Origin: Litorimonas sp046250185
GTDB lineage: Bacteria > Pseudomonadota > Alphaproteobacteria > Caulobacterales > Maricaulaceae
Strand: one strand, 5' to 3'
NCBI RefSeq assembly: GCF_046250185.1
Contig: NZ_CP176469.1
Length of the DNA stretch: 64,000 bases
This document shows, piece after piece, positions 9,063 to 16,916 of this stretch. Both the position numbers and the translations under genes were made by a program. The number at the start of each line of letters is the position of its first letter. Position 1 is the first letter of the stretch. The notes beneath the pieces are model-generated. The model was not told the origin of the DNA. It saw only the letters and a list, made by a program, of their open reading frames with translations, and ran no database searches.

Positions 9063-9893
9063 ATGCGCGATCTTATTAATTTCTTTTTCTCCTTCGATAA
9101 ATTGATGAAGGAAAAACTAGTCATTGTTTTTTATTGGCTCGCGCTCATCGTGGCGCTGATAGCCTTTGTTTCGACAGCATTTGAGACCGTGCGGTTGGGC
9201 CCACTCTCTGATGTTCTCGACTTCGTCAATTTCTTTGCGGGAATGCTGCTTGTATTAGTTGGTCTGCGACTGCTGTGTGAAATTGCGGTTGCGATTTTTC
9301 GGATCAACAATAATTTGTCTCCGGATGGGGGCAAGTCCGAAACTGCAGATATTGACCCGATGGCGGAAGCTCGCAAGGCCGCTGAGGCCGCCGCGATCCG
9401 TGCACGCGAAGTCGCCAAGGCGACAGGCGAGAAAACAAAATCAACTTTCTCTGATGTAAAGGATTCCGTTGAAGACGCAGCAGATACCGTCACTGCAAAA
9501 GCGAAATCTGCGACACAGGCGACGAAGTCCCGCACCGAAGACATTATGGGCAAAGGCAGCGTTCATGACCCTGCGGACGATCCAACGCCTGTCAAAATAT
9601 TAGAGCCTAAGGCGACGACAAAAACGCGGGCGAAGCGCAAAACTGCCGCTAAGCCAGTTGCAAGAAAAACGTCTGCAAAGAAGCCTGCCACGACGAAACC
9701 TGCCACGACGAAACCTGCCACGAAAAAAACTGCAGCCAAGAAAGCGCCTGCGAAGTCTAAGGCGGCGAAGCCCAAAACAACTGGCGCAAAGCGGGGGCCG
9801 AAAAAGGGTCAAAAAGTGAAGCGCGATGCGCAGGGGCGCTTACTGAAAAAAGACGGCACACTTCGCGCGAAACCCGGTCCGAAGAAAAGCTAG
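9063..9893 (+). CDS. DUF4282 membrane protein with Lys/Ala-rich H1-like tail
   Basis: A 276-aa two-part protein. Residues 1-85 form a DUF4282 domain with two membrane helices (about 21-42 and 58-78, the second ending CEIAVAIFRINNNLS). The remaining part is soluble and low-complexity: an Ala/Lys helix-prone stretch (about 100-170), then KPATTKPATTKPATKKTAAKK-type repeats resembling bacterial histone H1-like proteins, and a tail with two GPKK segments (KRGPKKGQK and AKPGPKKS) similar to AT-hook-like DNA-binding repeats. The tail should be cytoplasmic and strongly basic, so it could hold nucleic acid at the membrane; this is inference. Its 3' end converges with the DUF4167 gene, with a hairpin between. 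Confidence 0.85.
   Translation: MRDLINFFFSFDKLMKEKLVIVFYWLALIVALIAFVSTAFETVRLGPLSDVLDFVNFFAGMLLVLVGLRLLCEIAVAIFRINNNLSPDGGKSETADIDPMAEARKAAEAAAIRAREVAKATGEKTKSTFSDVKDSVEDAADTVTAKAKSATQATKSRTEDIMGKGSVHDPADDPTPVKILEPKATTKTRAKRKTAAKPVARKTSAKKPATTKPATTKPATKKTAAKKAPAKSKAAKPKTTGAKRGPKKGQKVKRDAQGRLLKKDGTLRAKPGPKKS
9684..9728 (+). repeat. three 15-bp in-frame repeats in the H1-like tail
   Basis: CCTGCCACGACGAAA occurs at 9684 and 9699, and a diverged third unit (last bases AAAAAA) at 9714. Each unit encodes Pro-Ala-Thr-Thr/Lys-Lys. The near-identity at DNA level indicates recent slippage expansion of the basic tail. Confidence 0.9.
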
Positions 9894-9922
9894 CTGCCTG
9901 ACCAAGTTCTGCCGTTCCATGC

Positions 9923-9958
9923 AAAAACCCCGCTCAACTTGATGTTGGCGGGATTTTT
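9923..9958. terminator. bidirectional terminator between DUF4282 and DUF4167 genes
   Basis: A run of A, then CCCGCTCAAC, a TTGAT loop, GTTGGCGGG and ATTTTTAT. The stem has one bulge and is flanked by A and T runs, so it can end transcription from both convergent genes. Confidence 0.75.
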
Positions 9959-10003
9959 ATTTTCTACATTAATCAGAAGTGTGGTCGGTCACGGCGTTCG
10001 ATC

Positions 10004-10624
10004 TTACTCAGCGGCGTCGACAGTCTCTTCAGGTTTGCGGCGCGTTGGAGCGCGGCGACGACGTTTCGGTGCATCCCCATCGTCCTCAGATGTCGCGGTG
10101 TCACTACCCGACTCTGCTTCAATCTCAGCTACTTTTCTGCGCTTTTTAGGTTTTTCCGCCTGCGTCTCAATCACGTCCAATTCGGCAGGTGCATCATCTA
10201 ACGTCGACTTCCGCTTTGGCTTAGATGACTTGTCACTGCTCTCAGGCGAATCAGATTTGTCAGACCGATCACGGCGTGAATTGCGATTATCACGACGCCC
10301 ATGATTGTCCTGATCATCATCGTTGTTTTGAGAGTTTTCGCGCGCCGCCCGCGCCGCTTCGCGTTCTTCTTGCGCGGCTTGTTTCGCCGCCTCTTGCGCA
10401 TTCATCAGGCGCAGATAATGCTCTGCGTGCTGGCGGTAATTTTCCGCCTTTACGCGATTGCCAGAACTCATCGCATCTCGCGCAAGAGTCGTGTATTTTT
10501 CATAAATCGTGCTGGCCGTGCCGCGCACTTTTACATCCGGCCCGTTGCTGTCGAGCGACCGGTTGCTGTTATTTTTGTTGCCGTTATTATTGTTATTGCG
10601 ACTACGTCCGCGTTGGCGTTTCAT
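10004..10624 (-). CDS. DUF4167 domain protein
   Basis: A 206-aa protein with an Asn/Arg-rich start (RGRSRNNNNN) and the conserved DUF4167 core at about residues 30-80 (VRGTASTIYEKYTTLARDAMSSGNRVKAENYRQ is the diagnostic region). The rest is charged and predicted disordered, ending in RRRRAPTRRK. The family is restricted to alphaproteobacteria, usually directly downstream of prmC, as here; its role is unknown but the composition suggests RNA or ribosome association. About 186 nt separates it from prmC. Confidence 0.9.
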   Translation of the reverse strand: MKRQRGRSRNNNNNGNKNNSNRSLDSNGPDVKVRGTASTIYEKYTTLARDAMSSGNRVKAENYRQHAEHYLRLMNAQEAAKQAAQEEREAARAARENSQNNDDDQDNHGRRDNRNSRRDRSDKSDSPESSDKSSKPKRKSTLDDAPAELDVIETQAEKPKKRRKVAEIEAESGSDTATSEDDGDAPKRRRRAPTRRKPEETVDAAE

Positions 10625-10810
10625 CGAAATGTCCTTTTAAGTTTCCCAAATATTTTCCATCCGAAATACAATTCCAGATAACCACGATTTGAGCGATTGG
10701 TAGGGTGCCGAAAGGTTTAAGGCAAACTCACTACCTCTTTGGCCTAGCAAAGTCGCGCCAGTTCGCAAAGCATTTTTTGCGGCATTTTGGCAATTAAATT
10801 CAGGCACTTT

Positions 10811-11707
10811 TCAACTAGACCATTGTCCCATGACCACTCTGTCCTGTCCGCCGAGGTCTTTGAGACAGGCGACGGCTGTAAATCCAGCCGCTTCAAACAT
10901 ACCCAAAACAGCCTCGCCTTGGTCATACCCAATCTCTACGAGAAGCCAGCCCCCCGCGCGCAAGTGATACTGCGCCCCCTCAATTATAATTGGATAAGGC
11001 GCCAAGCCATCAGGACCGCCCCGCAGCGCCAAAGGCGGGTCATAGTCTCGCACTTCAACGTCCAGACCCTCCATCGCTGCATCAGAAATATAGGGGGGGT
11101 TGGACACGATTACGTCAAAGCGGCGCGCCTTATCTATCGGGTCATACCACGATCCGCAGATCCACTCCGCCGCAATGTCGTGACGCGCTGCATTGCTTTT
11201 CGCAACCGCCAAAGCCGCATCTGACAGATCAACGCCGACTCCATTCGCGTCAGGGCGGGCGTGCAGAAGGCTGATCAGGACGGCACCTGACCCCGTGCCC
11301 AGATCAAGAATATGGGGCGACGCAATCCCCTCCAACAGGCGCAGCGATTCCCGCACCAAAACTTCTGTATCGGCCCTTGGCGAAAGAACATTTCGCGTGA
11401 CGGTAAATGGCAAGTCATAGAAAAATCGCTCGCCCAAAATATGATCGACAGGTTCGCCAGACATGCGGCGCGCAGCAAATTCACTGACCCGTTCAAACGC
11501 TTCGGGAGTCAGAAATTCTGTGCCGCGCGTGATCAATTCAACCTCGCTCAACCCGGTCGCTGCGAGGACGAGGTCTCGCGCGTCTTCCTCGGGAAACGGC
11601 AGATCTGCCTGACGAAATTGCTCTGCCAGAAATCGTTTCGCCGACCGCGCATTGATCCCGGAATAGGGGCCAGAGCGGGGGCGTTGATCAAGCGGCGTCA
11701 CCATCAA
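10811..11707 (-). CDS. prmC: release factor glutamine methyltransferase
   Basis: A 298-aa SAM-dependent enzyme that methylates the GGQ glutamine of release factors 1 and 2. The N-terminal helical domain is followed by the Rossmann fold with ILDLGTGSGAVLIS (SAM loop, around residue 115-130) and the diagnostic NPPYI motif near residue 200. It normally follows prfA; here an alpha/beta hydrolase overlaps its start by 4 nt (ATGA) and prfA is not in the window. DUF4167 lies downstream as in relatives. Confidence 0.95.
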   Translation of the reverse strand: MMVTPLDQRPRSGPYSGINARSAKRFLAEQFRQADLPFPEEDARDLVLAATGLSEVELITRGTEFLTPEAFERVSEFAARRMSGEPVDHILGERFFYDLPFTVTRNVLSPRADTEVLVRESLRLLEGIASPHILDLGTGSGAVLISLLHARPDANGVGVDLSDAALAVAKSNAARHDIAAEWICGSWYDPIDKARRFDVIVSNPPYISDAAMEGLDVEVRDYDPPLALRGGPDGLAPYPIIIEGAQYHLRAGGWLLVEIGYDQGEAVLGMFEAAGFTAVACLKDLGGQDRVVMGQWSS

Positions 11708-12465
11708 CCTATCCCAGCAATCGCCGTTTCAATCAGCGCCAAATCTTGTGGCCGTGACAGGCTGTGATCGCCGCCTTTGACGAGGGTGTAAGTCACGTCA
11801 TGACTGCTGATCATATCGACAATCAGCTTGGAATGTTGCCACGGCACGACGCTGTCATCATAGCCTTGCAAGATACGCACGGGGCAGGTGATGGGGATAG
11901 GATAGTCCAGAATTTGGTATTTGCGCCCATCCTCTATCAAGGTTTTGGAGTAGGCATAAGGTTCGTCATACCCAGACGGTTCATAGACGATCCCGTTTTC
12001 ATCCAGCGCCTTGAGTTGCGCCTCACTCCACCGCGCTTTTGTCAGTTTTTCAGTAAAATCTGGGGCGGGATTGATCAGCACGAGCCCTGCCACATTGGGC
12101 GTCAACTGCATGGCCGAGAGCATCGCGGCCCAGCCGCCCATGGACGAGCCGATCAAGATCACCGGCCCCGTCGTCAACTGGTCACGGACTAAGGTCACGT
12201 CTTTGGCCCAACGGCTGATCGTGCCGTCAATGAAATCGCCGCTGCTCTGCCCGTGGCCGAAATAATCAAAGCGGATGAAGCCTTGCCCGCGCGCATCTGC
12301 CCAAGCGTGGAGGTGCGTCGCTTTTCCGCCCTCCATGTCGGACTTTAACCCGCCGCACCAGATCAAGGTCGGCACATCTGTATCCACGGCGCCCGCACTC
12401 ATTTTATAAGCAATGCGTTCGCCAGATTTTGTCGTAAGAAATTGCGGTAATTTTAGATCGGTCAT
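11704..12465 (-). CDS. alpha/beta hydrolase, ABHD10-like
   Basis: A 253-residue serine hydrolase. The nucleophile elbow is GSSMGGW; an acid in the DDSVVPW region and the final His in GGDHSLSR complete the triad. Its pattern (WCGGLKSDMEGGKA, FDYFGHGQSSG) resembles mitochondrial ABHD10 and related bacterial acyl-thioesterases. The start at 12465 (MTDLKLPQF) is chosen because a longer frame would run into the divergent glycosyltransferase. Its stop overlaps the prmC start (ATGA), so translation is coupled. Only 14 nt separate it from the divergent gene. Confidence 0.85.
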   Translation of the reverse strand: MTDLKLPQFLTTKSGERIAYKMSAGAVDTDVPTLIWCGGLKSDMEGGKATHLHAWADARGQGFIRFDYFGHGQSSGDFIDGTISRWAKDVTLVRDQLTTGPVILIGSSMGGWAAMLSAMQLTPNVAGLVLINPAPDFTEKLTKARWSEAQLKALDENGIVYEPSGYDEPYAYSKTLIEDGRKYQILDYPIPITCPVRILQGYDDSVVPWQHSKLIVDMISSHDVTYTLVKGGDHSLSRPQDLALIETAIAGIG

Positions 12466-12479
12466 GATAGGGCGCTTAT

Positions 12480-13607
12480 ATGAATGTGTTACAAATTTTG
12501 CCAGACCTAAACGCGGGCGGTGTCGAACGCACCACGGTCGAAATGGTCGAGGCGCTGCGCGCTGCGGGGCACGGGGCGCATGTGCTGTCCCATGGCGGAC
12601 GGCTCGCAAGCGAGATTGAGCGGCTGGGCGGTGTAAATCATATCGCTGACATTGGGTCGAAGAATATCCTGTCTGTGCCGTGGCGCATTGCGGGAGTGCG
12701 CCGCCTTATTGCAGAGCACAAAATTGACGTTGTCCATGCCCGCTCCCGCGCCCCCGCTTGGCCCGCCATGTTTGCAGCCAAAGCTGAGCGGGTGTCGTTC
12801 CTGACGACGTATCACGGCATATATAATGCCAAGTCCGCGCCGAAGCGCCTCTATAATTCTGTGATGGCGCGGGGCGATCATATTATTGCCAATTCTGATT
12901 TCACCAAAGCCCATATCCTTAAAACTCACAACGTCAGCGCCTCCAAAATCACGACGATTTATCGCGGCGTAGACATGACCGCTTTTGATCCCGCCAAAGT
13001 GAACGCGGCGGACATTGCGCAGAAACGCCTGTCTTGGGGCGTTGGCCCGAACCAGACGATTGTCCTTTTGCCAGGACGCGTGACCCGCTGGAAAGGGCAG
13101 GGTGTTGCGATCGCGGCCTTGGCCGATTTGCCCGATGATCACGTCTTAATTCTGCTAGGCGACGCGCAGGGACGAGACAGCCTCGTCGCTGAGCTTACCC
13201 AGCAAGCCGAGACTCTTGGCCTTACAAGCCGCGTGGTTTTCGCGGGCCATGACAGTGATGTCGTGACGGCCTATGCGTCCGCTGACATCGTGATCTGCCC
13301 GTCGATCGAGCCCGAAGCTTTTGGCCGAACGGCAGCCGAAGCTCAAGCGATGGGCAAGCCTGTCATCGCATCGGCGATTGGCGGCGCATTGGAAACCGTG
13401 CTGGACGGACAGACAGGCTGGCTCGTCCCGCCAAATGCCCCCGAAGCGCTCGCCTCTGCCATCCGTCGGAGCGATGACTTGTCCAGTGTTGGGGCAAAGG
13501 CCCGTGCGCGGATCGCGGATAATTTCTCTAAAACGGCGCTCCAATCGGCGACTCTCGCGGTTTACGAAAAACTACATTTGGGAACCTTTCCGCGCGATAA
13601 GGCTTGA
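12480..13607 (+). CDS. GT4-family glycosyltransferase
   Basis: A 375-aa GT-B glycosyltransferase. The N-terminal LPDLNAGGVERTTVEM loop binds the acceptor, and the C-terminal donor half has LPGRVTRWKGQ and the EX7E motif (EAFGRTAAE), then GKPVIAS and the GWLVPP turn. Such enzymes retain the anomeric configuration and often build lipopolysaccharide core or capsule; in alphaproteobacteria a close type sits near infC. The acceptor cannot be told from sequence. AGGG lies before ATG 12480. It is divergent from the hydrolase and is followed by infC after 54 nt. Confidence 0.9.
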   Translation: MNVLQILPDLNAGGVERTTVEMVEALRAAGHGAHVLSHGGRLASEIERLGGVNHIADIGSKNILSVPWRIAGVRRLIAEHKIDVVHARSRAPAWPAMFAAKAERVSFLTTYHGIYNAKSAPKRLYNSVMARGDHIIANSDFTKAHILKTHNVSASKITTIYRGVDMTAFDPAKVNAADIAQKRLSWGVGPNQTIVLLPGRVTRWKGQGVAIAALADLPDDHVLILLGDAQGRDSLVAELTQQAETLGLTSRVVFAGHDSDVVTAYASADIVICPSIEPEAFGRTAAEAQAMGKPVIASAIGGALETVLDGQTGWLVPPNAPEALASAIRRSDDLSSVGAKARARIADNFSKTALQSATLAVYEKLHLGTFPRDKA

Positions 13608-13661
13608 AAAACTGTGCTTTAACCGCCATATCCAACTTTCCTGAAACAACCACGGAGAAAC

Positions 13662-14204
13662 ATCATCGCTAGACGCCCATTGTCGGCCCAACCCGCTAAG
13701 AAAGCGAAGGGCCCACGCATTAACAGAGATATTACCAGCCCCAAAGTTCTGCTTGTCCTAGATACAGGCGAGAAAAAGGGCGTTGTCCCGATCGAAGACG
13801 CCCTTGCCGCAGCCCGCGCGGCCGGTCTCGATCTCGTCGAAGTGGCCCCAGGCGAAACGCCTGTGTGTAAAGTTCTCGACTTTGGTAAAATGCGATTTGA
13901 GAACCAAAAGAAGAAAGCGGCGAATCGGAAAAACCAGCGCACGCAGACTCTTAAAGAAATCAAAATGCGCCCCAATATCGACGTCCATGATTACGGCGTG
14001 AAGACGAAAGCGATGCAGAAATTCTTCGACCGCGGGGACAAAGTCAAAGTCACTATCCGCTTCCGGGGTCGTGAAATGGCCCATATGGACCGCGGCACAG
14101 ATTTGCTGGCCCGCGTCAAAGAAGACTTCGCCGAAACGACCAAAGTCGAGTTCGAGCCGAAGACCGAAGGCCGTATGATGATTATGGTCCTCGCGCCTAA
14201 GTAA
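13662..14204 (+). CDS. infC: translation initiation factor IF-3 (probable AUC start)
   Basis: IF-3 binds the 30S subunit and proofreads start codons. The body (KKAKGPRINRDITSPKVLL, then the linker rich in Lys/Arg, then the C-domain DRGDKVKVTIRFRGREMAH) is canonical, about 180 aa. No ATG lies upstream in frame. GGAG at 13654-13657 is followed 4 nt later by ATC at 13662 and 7 nt later by a second ATC at 13665; the next possible start, TTG at 13680, has no Shine-Dalgarno and would lose IARRP, which relatives have. An AUC start would mirror the AUU start of Escherichia coli infC, through which IF-3 represses its own synthesis. The exact codon is uncertain between the two ATCs. Confidence 0.93.
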   Translation: MIARRPLSAQPAKKAKGPRINRDITSPKVLLVLDTGEKKGVVPIEDALAAARAAGLDLVEVAPGETPVCKVLDFGKMRFENQKKKAANRKNQRTQTLKEIKMRPNIDVHDYGVKTKAMQKFFDRGDKVKVTIRFRGREMAHMDRGTDLLARVKEDFAETTKVEFEPKTEGRMMIMVLAPK

Positions 14205-14243
14205 ATGGCCCTGAAATAGGGTTCCCTCCAGATTGAAAATATC

Positions 14244-14273
14244 AAAAGCGTCTCGATTGCGGGGCGCTTTTTT
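14244..14273 (+). terminator. infC terminator
   Basis: AAAAGCG, a loop, and CGCTTTTTT form a stem ending in a T run, 40 nt after infC. Confidence 0.8.
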
Positions 14274-14353
14274 GTGCAAAAACTTTCGGCCAAGCGGCTA
14301 TAGTCACCCGCGCGGGGAAGGGCGCGGGTGGTTTGTTAATTAGGTAATGTAGA

Positions 14354-15064
14354 TCAAATCGGTGGGCGCAAAACGGGCGTGGCATATCCTGGCGGCGGGC
14401 TGTCTTTTGCGGATGAGGTCTGAAAACTTGGCACGGAAGGCGCGGCCCGCAATTCTTCTGACGTGACCTGAACGGGGTGAAAGATAAATTCCGTCCTTCG
14501 TGTCCGAGGCTGTATGTTTTGTGATGAACTTGTTTGAGTTTGACGAGGTCTTTGGCGCGGTATGGCTGGTAATATCGCCAGACGAAATAGGCCTGCCCGA
14601 TCTGTCTTGGGCTGCCAGGCGGGGCGCGATTGGCGCGTTATTGTTGCGCGGATAGGCTCAATATTCTTTTGTGTGTCTGGATTCTGTTGCGTGTCTGGCG
14701 CATCCCACCCCCGCGCGATCCGCGCCGCATAATGGGCGGCCCTGATCTTTGCGGTTAGGCGGCGGGCTTCCCATTTCCTAAGAGCGGGCTGTCCGCCGAG
14801 GTCAGCTCTTACCCGCGCTCGCAAAGCAGGGTTGGTTGCCAGGTCTTGGCGTAATTGGCTGGCGAGCACTTTAGCTTGCAGACGACAATTTTCCCGTACT
14901 TTACGGCGCAGGCTTTGCACCAATCGCAGCATATGTTGCGGGTGTTGTGCGGCGATGATCATCGCGCAATAGGCTTTAATCACCGCCGCCAGTGCGGCTT
15001 GCAGAGGCGTAAGATTGGATGGGCGTAAAATTATGTCCGTTTGGGCCGTCACCCGCACAGTCAA
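14354..15064 (-). CDS. uncharacterised Arg/Gln-rich protein
   Basis: A 236-aa frame with no recognised domain. The first half is helical (LQAALAAVIKAYCAMIIAAQ, then LRRKVRENCRLQAKVLASQL); the second half is Pro/Gln/Thr-rich and looks disordered. It lacks a signal peptide. It lies between infC and rpmI on the opposite strand, next to another minus-strand gene, and nothing overlaps it. Its length and lack of a competing frame support coding, but the composition is unusual and it may be lineage specific. Confidence 0.5.
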   Translation of the reverse strand: MTVRVTAQTDIILRPSNLTPLQAALAAVIKAYCAMIIAAQHPQHMLRLVQSLRRKVRENCRLQAKVLASQLRQDLATNPALRARVRADLGGQPALRKWEARRLTAKIRAAHYAARIARGWDAPDTQQNPDTQKNIEPIRATITRQSRPAWQPKTDRAGLFRLAILPAIPRQRPRQTQTSSSQNIQPRTRRTEFIFHPVQVTSEELRAAPSVPSFQTSSAKDSPPPGYATPVLRPPI

Positions 15065-15092
15065 TCACAGTTTTGAATAGCGGGGATATATC

Positions 15093-15467
15093 TTAGGCTG
15101 TTTTTCGGTCCGACCACCAGATCAACCCTGCCCCAAGCGCGGCGAGGCATATCTCGAAAATGATTTCATAGACCGTTTGGCTCGGCCCTGCACCATCGAC
15201 TAAAATACCAATACACCGTCCTGCGGCAAAGCTAAGCGTGACGAAAATGATCATCATGGTGATCAATTTCTGATCGCGACCTTGAGAAATCACGAGCAAT
15301 AATATTGCCCCCAACGCGGCCATGGCGCAACTGATCGCGCGGGTTTGGTGCAGGCCCAGTAGGGACAAGTCCCAACCCATAATATCGGCCATGCTGCGGG
15401 GTAGGGCCGCGCCGAACAAACCGTATAGGACATAGAAAATGCCGTTGATGTAGTTAAAAATTTTCAT
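15093..15467 (-). CDS. DUF4345-like small membrane protein
   Basis: A 124-aa protein with four hydrophobic segments (about residues 4-24, 42-62, 70-88, 98-117). The pattern LGLHQTRAISCAMAALGAILL, then AAGRCIGILVDG and a C-terminal EICLAALGAGLIWW fits DUF4345, a family of four-helix inner-membrane proteins without known role. It transcribes away from rpmI. The 28-nt gap to the next minus-strand gene suggests cotranscription. Confidence 0.7.
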   Translation of the reverse strand: MKIFNYINGIFYVLYGLFGAALPRSMADIMGWDLSLLGLHQTRAISCAMAALGAILLLVISQGRDQKLITMMIIFVTLSFAAGRCIGILVDGAGPSQTVYEIIFEICLAALGAGLIWWSDRKTA

Positions 15468-15535
15468 GCTAATCTCTCCCTCCCACCGCTGTAGCAGTTA
15501 TAAACTTTTGCACCAAGGCTTCTGTCATAAGGGTC

Positions 15536-15674
15536 TTGCAATCTCTGTCCGCCCTGCTATACGCCCGCATCCCCAAACGGGGAACGCAGCGACTGTGGCT
15601 AAAGGCATGCCTCATCGCTCGAAAGGCAGCGGGTCGGACAGTTCTTCCCCTCCCGCCATTATTAGGAGACCGAA
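15536..15674 (+). promoter_or_regulatory. rpmI-rplT promoter region and structured leader
   Basis: TTGCAA (15536-15541) and TATACG (15558-15563) are 16 nt apart, like a sigma70 promoter. Just downstream lie nested stems: TCCCC/GGGGA around AAAC (15570-15583), TGCC/GGCA (15608-15628), and CCCGC/GCGGG (15564-15568 with 15629-15633) closing both. A 26-codon upstream frame starts at ATG 15607 and ends at TGA 15687, overlapping the rpmI start. L20/L35 operons are known to be feedback regulated in their leaders in other phyla; whether this structure works so is inference. If TATACG is the true -10, the closing stem would be cut by the transcript start. Confidence 0.4.
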
Positions 15675-15875
15675 ATGCCCAAAATGAAGACGAAGTCAGG
15701 CGCTAAAAAGCGCTTCAAACTGACCGCTTCCGGTAAAGTTAAAGCCGGCCAAGCGGGCAAACGCCACGGTATGATCAAGCGGACGAACGACCAAATTCGT
15801 AAGCTGCGCGGAACCACTGTCCTCAAGGATTGTGATGCCAAGCGGATCAAAAAGAATTTCATGCCAAATGGCTAA
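15675..15875 (+). CDS. rpmI: 50S ribosomal protein L35
   Basis: A 66-residue, strongly basic protein of the large subunit. It begins MPKMKTKSGAKKRF, the universal L35 start, and contains GKVKAGQAGKRHGM. GGAG lies 7 nt before the ATG. It is cotranscribed with rplT (42-nt gap). infC is not contiguous: two minus-strand genes lie between. Confidence 0.98.
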   Translation: MPKMKTKSGAKKRFKLTASGKVKAGQAGKRHGMIKRTNDQIRKLRGTTVLKDCDAKRIKKNFMPNG

Positions 15876-15917
15876 TCATGGCGCCCTCGCCATCTCTTAC
15901 GACTTCGGAGAAACACT

Positions 15918-16295
15918 ATGTCACGAGTAAAACGCGGCGTCACAAAACACGCACGTCACAAAAAAATTATTGATGCAGCCAAAGGGTATCGCGGCCGCCG
16001 GAAAAATACATTCCGCATCGCTAACCAAGCTGTCGAAAAAGCCGGTCAGTACGCCTATATCGGCCGTAAGCTGAAAAAGCGCCAATTCCGCGCGCTGTGG
16101 ATTCAGCGGATCAACGCGGCGGCCCGTCTTCACGGAATGACCTATGGTCGTTTCATGGACGGCCTCAACAAAGCGGGTATCAACATTGACCGCAAAATGC
16201 TCGCCGATATGGCTGGCAATGAGCCAGAAGCCTTTGCAGCTTTGGTCGAAACGGCCAAGAAAAACGCCTCTGCGCCGCACACTGTTAAAGCTTAA
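15918..16295 (+). CDS. rplT: 50S ribosomal protein L20
   Basis: A 125-aa 23S rRNA-binding protein needed early in large-subunit assembly. The start MSRVKRGVTKHARHKK and the core RQFRALWIQRINAA are invariant features. CGGAG precedes the ATG. pheS-pheT, which often follow in alphaproteobacteria, are not here; a hairpin terminator follows instead. Confidence 0.98.
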   Translation: MSRVKRGVTKHARHKKIIDAAKGYRGRRKNTFRIANQAVEKAGQYAYIGRKLKKRQFRALWIQRINAAARLHGMTYGRFMDGLNKAGINIDRKMLADMAGNEPEAFAALVETAKKNASAPHTVKA

Positions 16296-16317
16296 ACGCT
16301 TTACAGACTAAGATTTC

Positions 16318-16350
16318 AAAAACGCCTTCTGCCGAGCAGGGGGCGTTTTT
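16318..16350 (+). terminator. rplT terminator
   Basis: AAAAACGCC and GGCGTTTTT form a 9-bp stem around a GC-rich loop, ending in a T run. Confidence 0.85.
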
Positions 16351-16505
16351 TGCGTTTATAAAATACTAATCCTAAGTCTTAACCTATTAGAAACTGTGAC
16401 TAACGAAGGCACGACCTTTTGAGGAACGAATAGGGTCTTTGGACCATTTGTTCCTTGTAGTTGAGGCGCACAGTGCGCAGTCTTGAAATTGGTTGGGAGC
16501 CTGGG

Positions 16506-16916
16506 ATGATTTTAATATATAGCGAAACAACGAGTCTAGAACACTCGATCAGCGAGACATTGGAGGCTGATGGTCACGCTGTAAAATTCATGGGCGGAGA
16601 TTTTTTGCTGCTAGTGAAGCATATTTTTCATACGCTTCCGTCTCTGGCCGTTTTAGATATGCGAGCCGATAAAGATGGATCACTGCAGCAGCAAGCCGAT
16701 ATTTTACACATGCTTGGCGTGGATACCATTTTGATTGGTGTGCCAGGCACGCATCAAACCCAAGCTCGCGAGGCCAATGGGATAATGACCGTTATCACGA
16801 CTCCGAAAGAATCTGATCTGCCGCAAGTGGTTAGCGTTGAGGCTTGGCGCCTCAAGACCAAAGCGGCATTATCTCGCACACCGGCTCAACAAGCCGCTCG
16901 GGGAGCTTTCGCATGA
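16506..16916 (+). CDS. receiver-like (CheY-fold) single-domain protein
   Basis: A 136-aa protein resembling a response-regulator receiver: MILIYSETTSLEHSISETLEADGH matches the first strand and helix, and AVLDMRADKDG places an Asp at the phosphoacceptor position. The early acidic pair of true receivers is replaced by YSET, and the later Thr/Lys positions are weak, so phosphorylation is doubtful. A frame opens earlier at 16461, but GGGAG just before ATG 16506 supports the shorter form. It overlaps the next gene by 4 nt (ATGA), so the two are translationally coupled. Confidence 0.6.
   Translation: MILIYSETTSLEHSISETLEADGHAVKFMGGDFLLLVKHIFHTLPSLAVLDMRADKDGSLQQQADILHMLGVDTILIGVPGTHQTQAREANGIMTVITTPKESDLPQVVSVEAWRLKTKAALSRTPAQQAARGAFA

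Noticed and set aside
9684..9728. CRISPR-like short repeat
   Set aside because: The units are contiguous without spacers and encode repeats in a protein tail.
13680..14204. TTG start for infC
   Set aside because: It has no Shine-Dalgarno and removes the conserved IARRP start; ATC codons at 13662/13665 follow GGAG.
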